The notes: a model not told the origin generated them from the sequence alone. Counted from the stretch's first letter, positions 29,801 through 39,137 are shown. The stretch is DNA of 64,000 nucleotides from Clostridium paraputrificum (GCF_900447045.1 NZ_UAWH01000014.1:432501-496500), one strand, 5' to 3'. A program made the numbers and translations.

Positions 29801-31501
29801 ATGGGGAAGAAAATTGTTATAGTTGGTGGAGTAGCTGGAGGAGCATCTGTTGCAGCTATATCCAGAAGACTAGATGAAAGTAATGAAATAGTAATGTTTG
29901 AAAGAGGACCTCACGTTTCTTTTTCAAATTGTTGTTTACCATATCATTTAAGTGGAAAAGTAGAAGATCATGAAGATTTAGTGTTAATGAAGCCTGAACA
30001 ATTCTTTAATCAATATAGAATTGATGCAAGAGTTTTCACAGAAGTAGTATTTATAGACAGAGAAAATAAAGAAGTAACAGTTAGAAACGTTGTTACAGGG
30101 AAAGAATATAAGGAAAGCTATGATAAGTTAATCTTATCTCCAGGGGCTAAGCCTATAGTACCACCTATTCCAGGCATAAATAATGCTGATATCTTTACAG
30201 TAAGAAATGTTGTTGATATAGCTAAGCTTAATACCTTTATAAAAGAAAATAAGTGCAAGAATGTTTCTGTAATTGGTGGAGGGTTCATTGGAGTTGAAGT
30301 AGCTGAGAACTTAAAGGAAGCTGGTTATAATGTATCCCTTATAGAAGCTATGGATCAAATAATGAAGCCATTTGATGCTGATATGGTACAAGTTTTACAT
30401 AAAGAGATTTATGATAAGGGAATTAATTTAATTTTAGGGGATAAGGTTGAGGCCTTTGAAGGAAATAATGTTGTTTTAGCTTCAGGAAAGAGAATTGAAT
30501 CTGATGCTATAGTTATGGCTATTGGGGTAGTTCCAGAAACTGATTTAGCTAGAGAAGCAGGATTAGAAGTTGGAGTTACAGGAGCAATAAAAGTAAATCA
30601 AAACTACATGACTAATGATAAGGACATATATGCTGTTGGGGATGCAATAGAGGTATTTAGTGCATTAACTAGAACAGCTACAAAGCTTCCACTTGCAGGC
30701 CCAGCGCAAAAGCAAGCAAGAGCAGTAGCAAATCATATTCATGGTATACCAGTTAAAAATACAGGATTTATTGGGTCATCATGTATTAAAGTATTTGATT
30801 ATAACGGAGCTTCAACTGGTTTAACAGAAGGTCAAATTAAAGCTCAAAAATTAGATATTAATTATGACATAGTGAGAGTTATACCTCAAGATAAGGTCGG
30901 GTTAATGCCAGAAAGTGAACCGCTTCACTTCAAGCTTATATTTGAAGTGCCAACAGGTAGAATTTTAGGAGCACAAGCAATAGGTAAGGGAAATGTAGAT
31001 AAGAGAGTTGATATTATAGCAACTTTAATTAAGTTCAATGGTACAGTTGAAGATTTAGCTGATTTAGAACTTTGCTATGCACCACCTTTTGGAACTGCCA
31101 AGGATGTAGTTAATCATGCAGCTTTAGTAGCATCAAACATTCTACAAGGAACTTTTAAACAAGTATATGTTCAAAATGTAAGAGAGTTAGTAGAATCTGG
31201 TGCATTCATAGTTGATGTTAGAGAAAAAGATGAGTATGAATTAAGTCATATTGTTGGAGCTAAAAATATTCCTTTAAGTGAAATAAGAGATAGATTAGAT
31301 GAAATTCCAAAGGATAAAAAGGTTTATTTACATTGCAGAAGTGCTCAAAGAAGCTATAATGCTTGTTTAGCATTAGGACATTTAGGATTCGACAACATAT
31401 ATAATGTTTCAGGTGGATTTATGGGAATAAGCTTCTATGAATATTTCCATGACCAAGTAACAGATAGAGAAAAGATAGTTACAGATTATAATTTTGACTA
31501 A
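29801..31501 (+). CDS. CoA-disulfide reductase with C-terminal rhodanese domain
   Basis: A 566-residue flavoenzyme. FAD motif GGVAGGASVAA; the single active cysteine is C44 in SFSNCCLPYHLSG; the second dinucleotide motif is VIGGGFIGVEVAENL; and YAVGDAIEV completes FAD binding (residues 1 to about 450). The last about 100 residues are a rhodanese domain with C512 in LHCRSAQRS. Such fusions reduce CoA disulfide, CoA persulfide or polysulfide using NAD(P)H. The YeeE/YedE transporter gene follows, so it probably processes imported sulfane sulfur. Confidence 0.92.
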   Translation: MGKKIVIVGGVAGGASVAAISRRLDESNEIVMFERGPHVSFSNCCLPYHLSGKVEDHEDLVLMKPEQFFNQYRIDARVFTEVVFIDRENKEVTVRNVVTGKEYKESYDKLILSPGAKPIVPPIPGINNADIFTVRNVVDIAKLNTFIKENKCKNVSVIGGGFIGVEVAENLKEAGYNVSLIEAMDQIMKPFDADMVQVLHKEIYDKGINLILGDKVEAFEGNNVVLASGKRIESDAIVMAIGVVPETDLAREAGLEVGVTGAIKVNQNYMTNDKDIYAVGDAIEVFSALTRTATKLPLAGPAQKQARAVANHIHGIPVKNTGFIGSSCIKVFDYNGASTGLTEGQIKAQKLDINYDIVRVIPQDKVGLMPESEPLHFKLIFEVPTGRILGAQAIGKGNVDKRVDIIATLIKFNGTVEDLADLELCYAPPFGTAKDVVNHAALVASNILQGTFKQVYVQNVRELVESGAFIVDVREKDEYELSHIVGAKNIPLSEIRDRLDEIPKDKKVYLHCRSAQRSYNACLALGHLGFDNIYNVSGGFMGISFYEYFHDQVTDREKIVTDYNFD

Positions 31502-31510
31502 GTTTATTAC

Positions 31511-31534
31511 AAAGGATAGTTATTACTATCCTTT
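31511..31534 (+). terminator. Hairpin between reductase and transporter genes
   Basis: AAAGGATAGT-TATT-ACTATCCTTT is a perfect 10-bp hairpin 9 nt after the reductase stop, without a clear T run. It is probably a weak terminator or stabilising hairpin. Confidence 0.6.
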
Positions 31535-31596
31535 GAAAGATAAAAACAATGATTGATAATTAACAAACAAAAACTAATGATTTTAGGGGGAAGAAA

Positions 31597-32850
31597 ATGA
31601 AAAAAGGACAAGTTTTTATTGGTCTAGGTGTATTAGCAGCAGTTACTGCATTTGGTGCAATACAGTATAAGGAAAACAGTAAATTAGCTTTATTCTTATT
31701 AACAGGTTTATTACTAGGTTATGTTTTACAAAGAAGTAGATTCGGATTTGCCGGTGGAGTTAGAAAGATTGCTATGACTGGTGATGGAAAATTATCAAAG
31801 GCATTATTATTCTTATTTGCTATAACAACAATAGGAGCTGCTGGTATACATTATGGAGCTTTTTCAAAAGGTGCAGAAGCAGCATTTAGAGCAGCTGAAG
31901 GAGTTGCAACAATTCCAGGTACAGGAAGCGTATCTGCAATTAACTTAGCATTCATAATTGGTGGTTTACTATTTGGTATTGGTATGATTATAGGTGGAGG
32001 ATGTGCATCTGGTACATTATCTGATACAGGTGAAGGTTCTGGAAGAGGTATTATAGTATTGTTCTTCTTCTGTATAGGTGGTATGCTTGGAACATGGCAT
32101 TTACCAAAGTTAAAGAAGACTTTCCTTTTTGAAAATGGATATACACTTTATTTACCAGATAAGTTTGGATACATAGGAGCAGTAGTTGTTTCATTACTTT
32201 TATTAACTGTATTATACGCAATTGTTAAAACTTATGAAAATAAGAGAAAAAATGCTGGAACTCAAGTTTTAGAAGTAGTTCCAGAAGATGAAAGACCAAT
32301 GGAAGAAACTAAAGAATATAAGTTCTTCAGTAAAGAAACTTATCACAAATTCTTTGTAGAAAGATGGTCATTCTATGTTTCAGCAGTATTAATTGGAATA
32401 TTATTCTTATTCATAATAAATACAACAGGGTCAAGTTGGGGAGCATCAGGTCCTTACACTCATTGGGGAGTTGCGTTATTTAGTAAGTTAGGAATTGATT
32501 TCTCTGCTATTGATGGATTTGCAGGAAGTGTTAAGGTTGTTAATGGTGGAATATTAAATGATCCAGTTTCAGTTAGAAATATAGGTATTATATTAGGAGC
32601 ATTAATCTGCATGCTATTAGCTGGAAAGTGGAAGTTCTATGTAAACTTTAAAGCTAAAGATACAGTATTCTATGCTTTAGCAGGTATCTTAATGGGATAT
32701 GGAGCTAAATTAGCAGGTGGATGTAACGTTGGAGCATTATTCTCAGGTATTGCTAACATGTCATTATCAGGATGGGTATTCCTTGTTATGTTAGTAATTG
32801 GAGGATTAATAGGTATACAAATAGTTAAGAAGTTTGATATACCAGCTTAA
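31597..32850 (+). CDS. YeeE/YedE-family sulfur transporter
   Basis: A 417-residue polytopic membrane protein. The family repeats are visible: RFGFAGGVRKIAMTG, GIGMIIGGGCASGTLSDTGEG and, in the second half, GYGAKLAGGCNVGALFSG. The cysteines in the GGC motifs correspond to those that relay thiosulfate through TsuA (YeeE). A cytoplasmic loop near 215-255 is acidic and lysine-rich. Together with the upstream CoA-disulfide reductase-rhodanese and the LysR regulator it forms a reduced-sulfur uptake unit. The RBS is AGGGGGAAG. Confidence 0.9.
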   Translation: MKKGQVFIGLGVLAAVTAFGAIQYKENSKLALFLLTGLLLGYVLQRSRFGFAGGVRKIAMTGDGKLSKALLFLFAITTIGAAGIHYGAFSKGAEAAFRAAEGVATIPGTGSVSAINLAFIIGGLLFGIGMIIGGGCASGTLSDTGEGSGRGIIVLFFFCIGGMLGTWHLPKLKKTFLFENGYTLYLPDKFGYIGAVVVSLLLLTVLYAIVKTYENKRKNAGTQVLEVVPEDERPMEETKEYKFFSKETYHKFFVERWSFYVSAVLIGILFLFIINTTGSSWGASGPYTHWGVALFSKLGIDFSAIDGFAGSVKVVNGGILNDPVSVRNIGIILGALICMLLAGKWKFYVNFKAKDTVFYALAGILMGYGAKLAGGCNVGALFSGIANMSLSGWVFLVMLVIGGLIGIQIVKKFDIPA

Positions 32851-32863
32851 TATTTAAATTAAT

Positions 32864-32896
32864 AAGGCAGAGCAAGGAAACTTGTTCCTGCCTTTT
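32864..32896 (+). terminator. yeeE terminator
   Basis: AAGGCAG-A-GCAAG, a GAAA loop, then CTTGT-TC-CTGCCTT and TTAG. A GNRA-capped hairpin after the transporter gene. Confidence 0.8.
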
Positions 32897-32940
32897 AGTG
32901 CTATAGAACATAAGATAATTCAGTGTTGGAGGAAGAGTAA

Positions 32941-34266
32941 GTGAAGAGAAGTCTTGGGAAATTTGATATTTTTGCAATTGTACTTGGAGCAATTATTGGA
33001 TGGGGATCCTTTATGCTGCCTGGAACAAAGTTTTTAAAAGAGGCTGGAGTGATTAATACAGCTTTAGGGCTTATTCTAGGAGCCATATGTATAATATTAA
33101 TTGAAAAAAATTATGCTGTTATGATAAATTCTCAAGATGAAGAGGGAGGAGAATTTTCTTACACATATAATAATATGGGAAAGAAGCATGGTTTTATAGT
33201 AGGATGGTTTTTAATATTAGCTTATCTTAGTATGATTCCATTAAACGCTACTGCATTTCCCTTAGTAGTCAAAAAGTTAATAGGTCCGGTATTTGAAGTA
33301 GGGTATTTATATACTATTGCTGGATATGATGTATATTTAGGAGAAATCATATTATCTACATTTATTATTTGTTTATTTGCTTATGTAAATATAAAAGGTA
33401 TAAGTGGAACTAGTAAAATTCAAAATATAATAATAATGGCACTGATATCAAGTGTTTCTATAGTATTTATTGGCATGGTATTCAAAGGTGATAAGACAAC
33501 TTTTATGAATAACTATATCTCTAATTATAAATTTGATTTAGGGGGAATAGCCAAGGTATTTTCAATAACACCTTTTGCTTTTATAGGATTTGATGCTATA
33601 CCACAGCTATCAAAAGAATTTAAGTTTTCTAAAAAGAAGGCTTCATTTGTGGCTATAGTATCATTATTAATTGGAACATTAATATATAATCTTTTAAATA
33701 TCATTACAGCATTAGCTTTTTCACCATCAGAAGCAGTTGCATTAGATTGGGCGGCTGGAAGCGCTGTTATACAAGTTCTAGGTAAGTGGGCTTTCCTTTT
33801 ACTTATAATAGCTTTATGTGCAGCAGTATGGAGCGGAATAAATGGATTTATGATTTGTAGTTCTAAGCTTTTAGGGTCTATAGCTAAATATGGATTAGTT
33901 CCTTCTTCTATAGGAAATATAAATAATAGTGGGGTATTTAATAATTCTATTAAATTTGTAACCATTGTTAGCTTGGTTGCCCCTTGGTTTGGTAGAGAGG
34001 TAATAATATGGATAGTAGATATGTCATCTTTAGGAGCTGCTATTGCATATTTTTATGTATCATATATTTCAATTAAAAAAGTTAAAACTAAAGGTGGTAA
34101 ATTAATAGGATGTATTGGGGTAGCAATTAGTATTTTGTTTATGCTACTTTTATTAGTACCAATATCTCCAGCTGCCTTAGGAATTGAGCCTATAGTTGCG
34201 TTAATAATGTGGTCTTGTTTAGGTATTATATTTTATAGAGTAAAAATAGGAAAAAAGAATATATAA
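32941..34266 (+). CDS. APC-family amino-acid permease
   Basis: A 441-residue membrane protein with about twelve hydrophobic segments. The first reads FAIVLGAIIGWGSFMLPGT, the APC unwound-helix motif, and FIGFDAIPQLSKEFKF is the helix 6 region. The start codon is GTG at 32941 with TTGGAGG 8 nt upstream. The substrate is unclear; amino acids or amines are likely. It is a single-gene unit with its own terminator. Confidence 0.87.
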   Translation: MKRSLGKFDIFAIVLGAIIGWGSFMLPGTKFLKEAGVINTALGLILGAICIILIEKNYAVMINSQDEEGGEFSYTYNNMGKKHGFIVGWFLILAYLSMIPLNATAFPLVVKKLIGPVFEVGYLYTIAGYDVYLGEIILSTFIICLFAYVNIKGISGTSKIQNIIIMALISSVSIVFIGMVFKGDKTTFMNNYISNYKFDLGGIAKVFSITPFAFIGFDAIPQLSKEFKFSKKKASFVAIVSLLIGTLIYNLLNIITALAFSPSEAVALDWAAGSAVIQVLGKWAFLLLIIALCAAVWSGINGFMICSSKLLGSIAKYGLVPSSIGNINNSGVFNNSIKFVTIVSLVAPWFGREVIIWIVDMSSLGAAIAYFYVSYISIKKVKTKGGKLIGCIGVAISILFMLLLLVPISPAALGIEPIVALIMWSCLGIIFYRVKIGKKNI

Positions 34267-34275
34267 ACTTAAATT

Positions 34276-34331
34276 ATTACAATTGTGTATCAAATTGAAG
34301 TTAAATTGATACATGATTGTAATTTTTTTTA
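34276..34331 (+). terminator. Permease gene terminator
   Basis: An 18-nt arm from 34276 pairs with 34306-34323 (two mismatches) and is followed by eight T. Confidence 0.9.
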
Positions 34332-34401
34332 AACTATATATTAAATTTTATTATATATACTAAGTTAGTGAGAGAACTAATAAGATATGTGGGTGAGGAA
34401 A

Positions 34402-35193
34402 ATGATAAAAAAGTACAAAAGAGAGGTCATATTATGTACAATTTTCGTATTGTTAATTAGTAGATTTGTAAAAAGTTCATATGTATCCAGTAGAGAATCT
34501 GTAAGTGGTGAATTAGAGCATGGAGTACATATATTAAAAGAATTAGAGGAGAAGGACATTTCAAAGATACAAACAAAAATTGATAATATGCATAGAGAAG
34601 AGGAACTAAAAAAGAAAAGAGAAGAAATTAAAAAAATGGTACGAGAGAAGAAAATAGACTATAAAATTATTTTTAAAGGAGATATTTTTTGGGGAGATTC
34701 TATTGTTGAAGCATTATCGGAATATGAATATCTAAATAATTATTCAGTAGTAGCAAAGAAAGGGAAGGATGTTTTAAAAGCTAGAGAAGATATAAATACC
34801 ATAATAAAATTATCTCCAGAAAGATTATTTATTCTTTTAGGAATGAATGATTTGTTAGTTTTTGAAGACTTAAGTTCATTTATTGATAATTATAAAGTGC
34901 TTATTGATAGAGTAAAAGAAGGAAGTCCTAATACAAAAATATATATAAATTCTATCTTGCCTGTAATGGACAAGGTTAGTTCTAAAAATCTTTTGTATAA
35001 AAAAGAGAGAATTATAGAAGCGAATAAAAGATTAAATGAACTAGCTATTAATGAAGGAGCTACATTCGTTGATATAAGGTACATAATTGAAGAAAATAAA
35101 ATGTTGTATGAACCAGATGGAATTCATGTAAAAAGCTCATTTTATCCAAAGTGGCTTAATGAATTGATTAAATATAACTTAGAGGGTGAATAA
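34402..35193 (+). CDS. SGNH-fold hydrolase, membrane-anchored
   Basis: A 263-residue protein with an N-terminal membrane anchor (about 8-25). A Glu/Lys-rich stretch (about 45-80) looks like a coiled coil. The SGNH domain (about 95-260) has block I WGDSIVEAL (Ser), block III LLGMNDLL (Asn), and block V EPDGIHVK (Asp and His). Such enzymes add or remove acyl groups on polysaccharides. The ATG at 34402 has GGTGAGG upstream; the ATG at 34387 lacks it. It is the first gene of a four-gene set with a DUF4358 lipoprotein, MBOAT and DHHW protein, indicating surface O-acylation. Confidence 0.88.
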   Translation: MIKKYKREVILCTIFVLLISRFVKSSYVSSRESVSGELEHGVHILKELEEKDISKIQTKIDNMHREEELKKKREEIKKMVREKKIDYKIIFKGDIFWGDSIVEALSEYEYLNNYSVVAKKGKDVLKAREDINTIIKLSPERLFILLGMNDLLVFEDLSSFIDNYKVLIDRVKEGSPNTKIYINSILPVMDKVSSKNLLYKKERIIEANKRLNELAINEGATFVDIRYIIEENKMLYEPDGIHVKSSFYPKWLNELIKYNLEGE

Positions 35194-35194
35194 A

Positions 35195-35650
35195 TTGAGA
35201 AAGTTATCTTTTCTTATGATTATATTAGCTATGTTCACTATGAGTGGATGTGCTAAGAGTTATAAGAATATTACCACAGATGAAATATCTAATAATATTT
35301 TACAGAAAGATGAAAATTTACAAAAGTCAGATAAAAAGATGTTAAAAAGACTTTATGGTTTAAATAGTGATGATTATGAGGAATTTTCATTATGTATTTC
35401 TAAATCTACCATGGAAGTTAATGAATTGTTGATTATAAAAGTAAAAGATAAAAATCAAATAGAAGCCATAGAGTGTGCAATGGAACAAAGAGTTAGTAAT
35501 CAATTAAATAATTTTGGTGGATATGCCCCAAAGCAAGCAAAAATCATAGAAGATTATGAATTAATAGCAAGAGATAAATTTGTATTTTTATGTATTGGAG
35601 AAAATGCAGAAAATAACAAACAAATATTTATAGAAAGTATAAAAGTTTAG
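35195..35650 (+). CDS. DUF4358 lipoprotein
   Basis: A 151-residue lipoprotein. The signal peptide ends in a lipobox, MSGC, near residue 18, and the rest matches the DUF4358 type (SKSTMEVNELLIIKVKD, then an amphipathic helix and GGYAPKQAKIIEDYELI). The start is TTG at 35195 with GAGGGTG 5 nt upstream; GTG at 35186 is the alternative but sits on that RBS. It is anchored outside the membrane in an MBOAT/DHHW cluster and may assist the O-acyl transfer machinery. The function is unknown. Confidence 0.78.
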   Translation: MRKLSFLMIILAMFTMSGCAKSYKNITTDEISNNILQKDENLQKSDKKMLKRLYGLNSDDYEEFSLCISKSTMEVNELLIIKVKDKNQIEAIECAMEQRVSNQLNNFGGYAPKQAKIIEDYELIARDKFVFLCIGENAENNKQIFIESIKV

Positions 35651-35664
35651 GAAGAGGGGACAAG

Positions 35665-37065
35665 ATGGTATTTAGTAGTATTATTTTTATGTTTACATTT
35701 TTGCCTATTATTCTAGTTACATATTATCTGTCTCCTAGAAAATTAAAAAACTTTATTTTATTATTAGGAAGTTTAGTTTTTTATGCTTGGGGGGAACCAA
35801 TATATATAATTTTGATGATATTAACAATAGTCATTAATTATGTTTTAGCTTTATTAATTAAAAATCAAAAAGGGAGAAGAAAAAAGTGTATATTTATATT
35901 AACTTTAGTTCTTAATGTTGGGATGCTTGGATTCTTTAAGTATTATGATTTTATAGTAGGAAATATAAATAGCATTTTTTCTTTAAATATACAATATAAC
36001 AATCTATCATTACCCATTGGTATATCCTTTTATACATTTCAAACTATATCATATATAGTAGATGTTTATTTGAACAAAGTAAAAGTTCAGAAAAACATAA
36101 TATCATTTGCTACCTATATTTCAATGTTTCTTCAGTTAGTAGCAGGTCCTATAGTAAAATATACTGATATAAATGATAAGCTTGAAAAAAGAAAAGAATC
36201 AATAGATGAATTTGGATATGGGATTGAGAGATTCATTGCAGGACTTGGAAAAAAAGTTCTGTTAGCCAATAATATAGGATATTTGTGGAGTGTAATTAGT
36301 GTATTAGATATTAATAATATTTCTGTAGCTACATCATGGATAGGCATAGCTGCGTATACATTTCAAATATATTTTGATTTTAGTGGTTATTCAGACATGG
36401 CCATTGGTTTAGGGCATATGTTTGGGTTTACATTTAAAGAGAATTTTAAATATCCATATATATCAAAAAGTGTTACTGAATTTTGGAGAAGGTGGCATAT
36501 ATCATTAAGTACATGGTTTAAAGAGTACGTATATATTCCCCTTGGAGGCAATAGAGAAGGAATAAAAAAACAATGTAGAAATTTAATGATAGTTTGGACA
36601 TTGACTGGGTTATGGCATGGAGCAAGTTATAACTTTATTATTTGGGGAATGTATTATGGTGTAATTTTGATTATAGAAAAGTTCATTATAGGAAGATATA
36701 TTAAAAACTTACCAACTATATTTAGAAGAATATATACACTTGTTATAGTTATGGTTGGATGGGTATTCTTTGGTATGAATACATTATATGAAGCTCTAAA
36801 TTATTTAAAAGTTATGTTTTTTATATCAGGTAATACAATAATTGATAATACAGCTTTATATTATTTAAGTACTAATATAATTTTATTCATTATATTAATA
36901 ATAGCTTCAACACCAATGCCAGCATATATAGTAAAAAAGGTAAAATCTTATAATTCTATAACGTGCTATACAATGATAGGAGCTGTAAATATACTTATTC
37001 TTATAATAGCTACTGCATATTTATTAAGCTCAACATACAATCCATTTATATACTTTAGATTTTAA
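35665..37065 (+). CDS. MBOAT-family O-acyltransferase (AlgI/DltB-like)
   Basis: A 466-residue integral membrane protein with about eleven hydrophobic segments. The MBOAT signatures are SLPIGISFYTFQTISYIVDV, the FWRRWHISLSTWFKEYVYIP block and the catalytic histidine in LTGLWHGASYNFIIWG. Members move acetyl groups from the cytoplasm to exported polysaccharide or teichoic acid. With the flanking SGNH and DHHW proteins it forms the bacterial two-part acetylation system (membrane channel plus extracellular SGNH transferase). The RBS is AGAGGGG. Confidence 0.93.
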   Translation: MVFSSIIFMFTFLPIILVTYYLSPRKLKNFILLLGSLVFYAWGEPIYIILMILTIVINYVLALLIKNQKGRRKKCIFILTLVLNVGMLGFFKYYDFIVGNINSIFSLNIQYNNLSLPIGISFYTFQTISYIVDVYLNKVKVQKNIISFATYISMFLQLVAGPIVKYTDINDKLEKRKESIDEFGYGIERFIAGLGKKVLLANNIGYLWSVISVLDINNISVATSWIGIAAYTFQIYFDFSGYSDMAIGLGHMFGFTFKENFKYPYISKSVTEFWRRWHISLSTWFKEYVYIPLGGNREGIKKQCRNLMIVWTLTGLWHGASYNFIIWGMYYGVILIIEKFIIGRYIKNLPTIFRRIYTLVIVMVGWVFFGMNTLYEALNYLKVMFFISGNTIIDNTALYYLSTNIILFIILIIASTPMPAYIVKKVKSYNSITCYTMIGAVNILILIIATAYLLSSTYNPFIYFRF

Positions 37066-37085
37066 ATATGCTTGGAGTGAAATTA

Positions 37086-38225
37086 ATGAGAAAGAAATAT
37101 AGAAATGTCTTAGCTATAGTTTTTGTAATATTTATTTTTGGATTCTTTATTATTAATATATTTAATAAAGATATGGAGTTTTCTAACTTAGAAAATAGGT
37201 CATTGGCTAAAATGCCTACTTTTAAAATAGATAGGCTAATTGAAGGTAGATATACAAAAAATTACGAGAAGTATAAAAATGATCAGTTTTTTATGAGAGA
37301 TACATTTATAAAATTGAAGAGTGAGATTGATGTTTTATTAGGGAAAAAGGAGAATAACAATATATATCTGTGTTCAGATGGTTCTTTAATTGAGAAATTT
37401 CTAGAACCTAATAAAGAAAGTTTAGAGAAGAATATTAAGGCTATAAATGAATTCTCTAATAAGCATTCAGAAATAAAGATAAATTTTATGATGGTTCCTA
37501 ATGCTATTAGTATATATAGTGAAAAACTACCTAGATATGTATCTGAATCTAAGCAGGTAGAGTATATAAATAACTTTTCTAATAAGTTAGATAGAAATAT
37601 TTCATTTATAAATCCATACAATTATTTTATAGAAAATAAGGAAGAAGAAATTTTTTATAGAACAGATCATCATTGGACAACTAAGGGGGCTTACTATGGA
37701 TACCTAGCTCTTTGCGATAAGATGAACTTAAAAAAGAATGAAGAGAGTTATTACGATATTGAACTAGTATCAAATGATTTTAAAGGTACTTTATATTCAC
37801 GTAGCTTGTTTGATATTAGTAAAGAGGATGAGATAAAAGTATATATTCCTAAAAATGAAGATGATGAAGTTATAGTTAATCAGTTAGAAGAAAAGAAAGT
37901 AATTCCATCATTATATGATAGTTTAAAGCTTGGCACCAATGATAAATATGGAGTATTTCTTGGAGGCAATAAGCCTATAATTAAAATTCAAACTACAGCT
38001 AAATATAATAACAAATTACTTTTAATTAAAGATTCTTATGCAAATAGTATAGTTCAGTTTTTAACGCCTTATTTTGAAGAAATCGTAATGGTAGATCCAA
38101 GATATTATTATGGAAATATTGAAGAATTAATTAAAGAAGAGAAGTTCAGTGAAATTTTATTTTTATATAATGCAAATACTTTTTTTCAAGATAATTCATT
38201 ATATGGAGTGTTAGAAAATTATTAA
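37086..38225 (+). CDS. DHHW-family AlgJ/AlgX-like acyl-transfer protein
   Basis: A 379-residue protein with an N-terminal anchor (about 8-28) and an extracellular SGNH-like domain. Recognition rests on FSNLENRSLAKMPTF, RYTKNYEKYKNDQFFMRD, the DHHW motif in YRTDHHWTTKGAYYGY, and LLIKDSYANSIVQFL (serine block). AlgJ/AlgX proteins finish O-acetylation with acetyl delivered by the MBOAT partner encoded just upstream. The start ATG at 37086 is preceded by TTGGAGTG; the ATG at 37068 lacks an RBS. It is the last gene of the cluster. Confidence 0.9.
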   Translation: MRKKYRNVLAIVFVIFIFGFFIINIFNKDMEFSNLENRSLAKMPTFKIDRLIEGRYTKNYEKYKNDQFFMRDTFIKLKSEIDVLLGKKENNNIYLCSDGSLIEKFLEPNKESLEKNIKAINEFSNKHSEIKINFMMVPNAISIYSEKLPRYVSESKQVEYINNFSNKLDRNISFINPYNYFIENKEEEIFYRTDHHWTTKGAYYGYLALCDKMNLKKNEESYYDIELVSNDFKGTLYSRSLFDISKEDEIKVYIPKNEDDEVIVNQLEEKKVIPSLYDSLKLGTNDKYGVFLGGNKPIIKIQTTAKYNNKLLLIKDSYANSIVQFLTPYFEEIVMVDPRYYYGNIEELIKEEKFSEILFLYNANTFFQDNSLYGVLENY

Positions 38226-38255
38226 AAAGTACAAATAGTATAAAAATATAAACTT

Positions 38256-38287
38256 AAAGTATGATTTCTGTTAAATCATGCTTTTTT
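38256..38287 (+). terminator. O-acylation cluster terminator
   Basis: AAAGTATGATTT pairs with AAATCATGCTTT (one G-U) and ends in TTTTTT. Confidence 0.87.
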
Positions 38288-38361
38288 CACTTAGCATAAC
38301 TGTACGTAAAACATAACATAAATAGCAATTAAAATAGATGCGTTATGTTTATATAATAATA

Positions 38362-38388
38362 CTATACAGAAAACAAATTTCTGTATAG
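38362..38388 (+). promoter_or_regulatory. 5'-leader hairpin touching the GNAT gene RBS
   Basis: CTATACAGAAA-ACAAA-TTTCTGTATAG is a perfect 11-bp inverted repeat that abuts the GGAGG of the following gene. A TATAAT-like -10 (about 38352) would place the transcript start at the hairpin. It could be an operator or an RNA element that stabilises the message or limits translation. Confidence 0.45.
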
Positions 38389-38400
38389 GAGGTAATATTT

Positions 38401-38994
38401 GTGAAAAAGGTTAAAATTAGAAAAGCAAAAAAACAGGATGTAGACACGGTGGCTCACCTGATATACTATACAGAAGTGAAACCTCATGATGTATGAGGGG
38501 GAGAGTCTAAACAGGAGTGTTTAGAAAATTTAAAAGAACTTGTAAAAGATGAAGAATCAAGATATAGTTTGGATTATATTATGGTTGCAGAAGTGGATGA
38601 AAAAGTATTAGGAGCAATGGTTTTAATACCTTATGATGAATTAGATAGATTAAGTCTTGAAACTGAGTTTAAGCAATTTAAGAGAGTAGATGGTTTATTA
38701 GATAAACTATATTTTATATTTAATGATATAAAATATATATTCTTAAGGGAATGTAGAAGAGGGGACCTTTATATAGCAAACATAGCTACTTCCAAAGAAG
38801 CTAGAGGCCTTGGGATTGGAAAGAAATTGATGAAATATGCAGAACAGGTTGCAAAGAAGGAAGAGTATGAAGGTATATCACTTTTAGCAAAGGATGAAAA
38901 TGTAACTAAGTTCTACGAAAAGCTAGATTACAATAAAGTTTTTGATAAGGTTCTTTTTGGTGAGAGAATAATAAAAATGGTTAAATGTTTTTAA
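38401..38994 (+). pseudogene. GNAT acetyltransferase with in-frame TGA
   Basis: From the GTG at 38401 (RBS AGGAGGT) the frame reads VKKVKIRKAKKQDVDTVAHL through YYTEVKPHDV, meets TGA at 38494-38496, and continues in the same frame to 38994, about 197 residues in all. The C-terminal part has the acetyl-CoA motif GLGIGKKLMKYAEQV and FYEKLDYNKVF. Tryptophan (TGG) would fit the TGA position before GGESKQECLENL. As read, only a restart at an internal ATG (38569) could give protein, lacking the first strand of the fold. A nonsense mutation or a sequencing error is more likely than selenocysteine. Confidence 0.82.
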
Positions 38995-38997
38995 AAG

Positions 38998-39037
38998 AAA
39001 GTTGTACTTGTTATTAAAGCAAGTACAACTTTTTTTG
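38998..39037 (+). terminator. Terminator after the GNAT gene
   Basis: AAAGTTGTACTTG pairs with CAAGTACAACTTT and is followed by TTTT. A second weaker GGGAT/ATCCCC hairpin follows near 39044-39062. Confidence 0.9.
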
Positions 39038-39137
39038 TGATAAAGGGATAAATCCCCTTTTTATATATTGAATAATAAGGGGATAAAAACACTTGGATTA
39101 ATTATACTTAAAACAATCAGAATTAACATCATAAGTC

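Noticed and set aside
38494..38496. TGA in the GNAT gene as a selenocysteine codon
   Set aside because: GNAT enzymes do not use selenocysteine, the position fits tryptophan, and I saw no convincing selenocysteine insertion hairpin after it.
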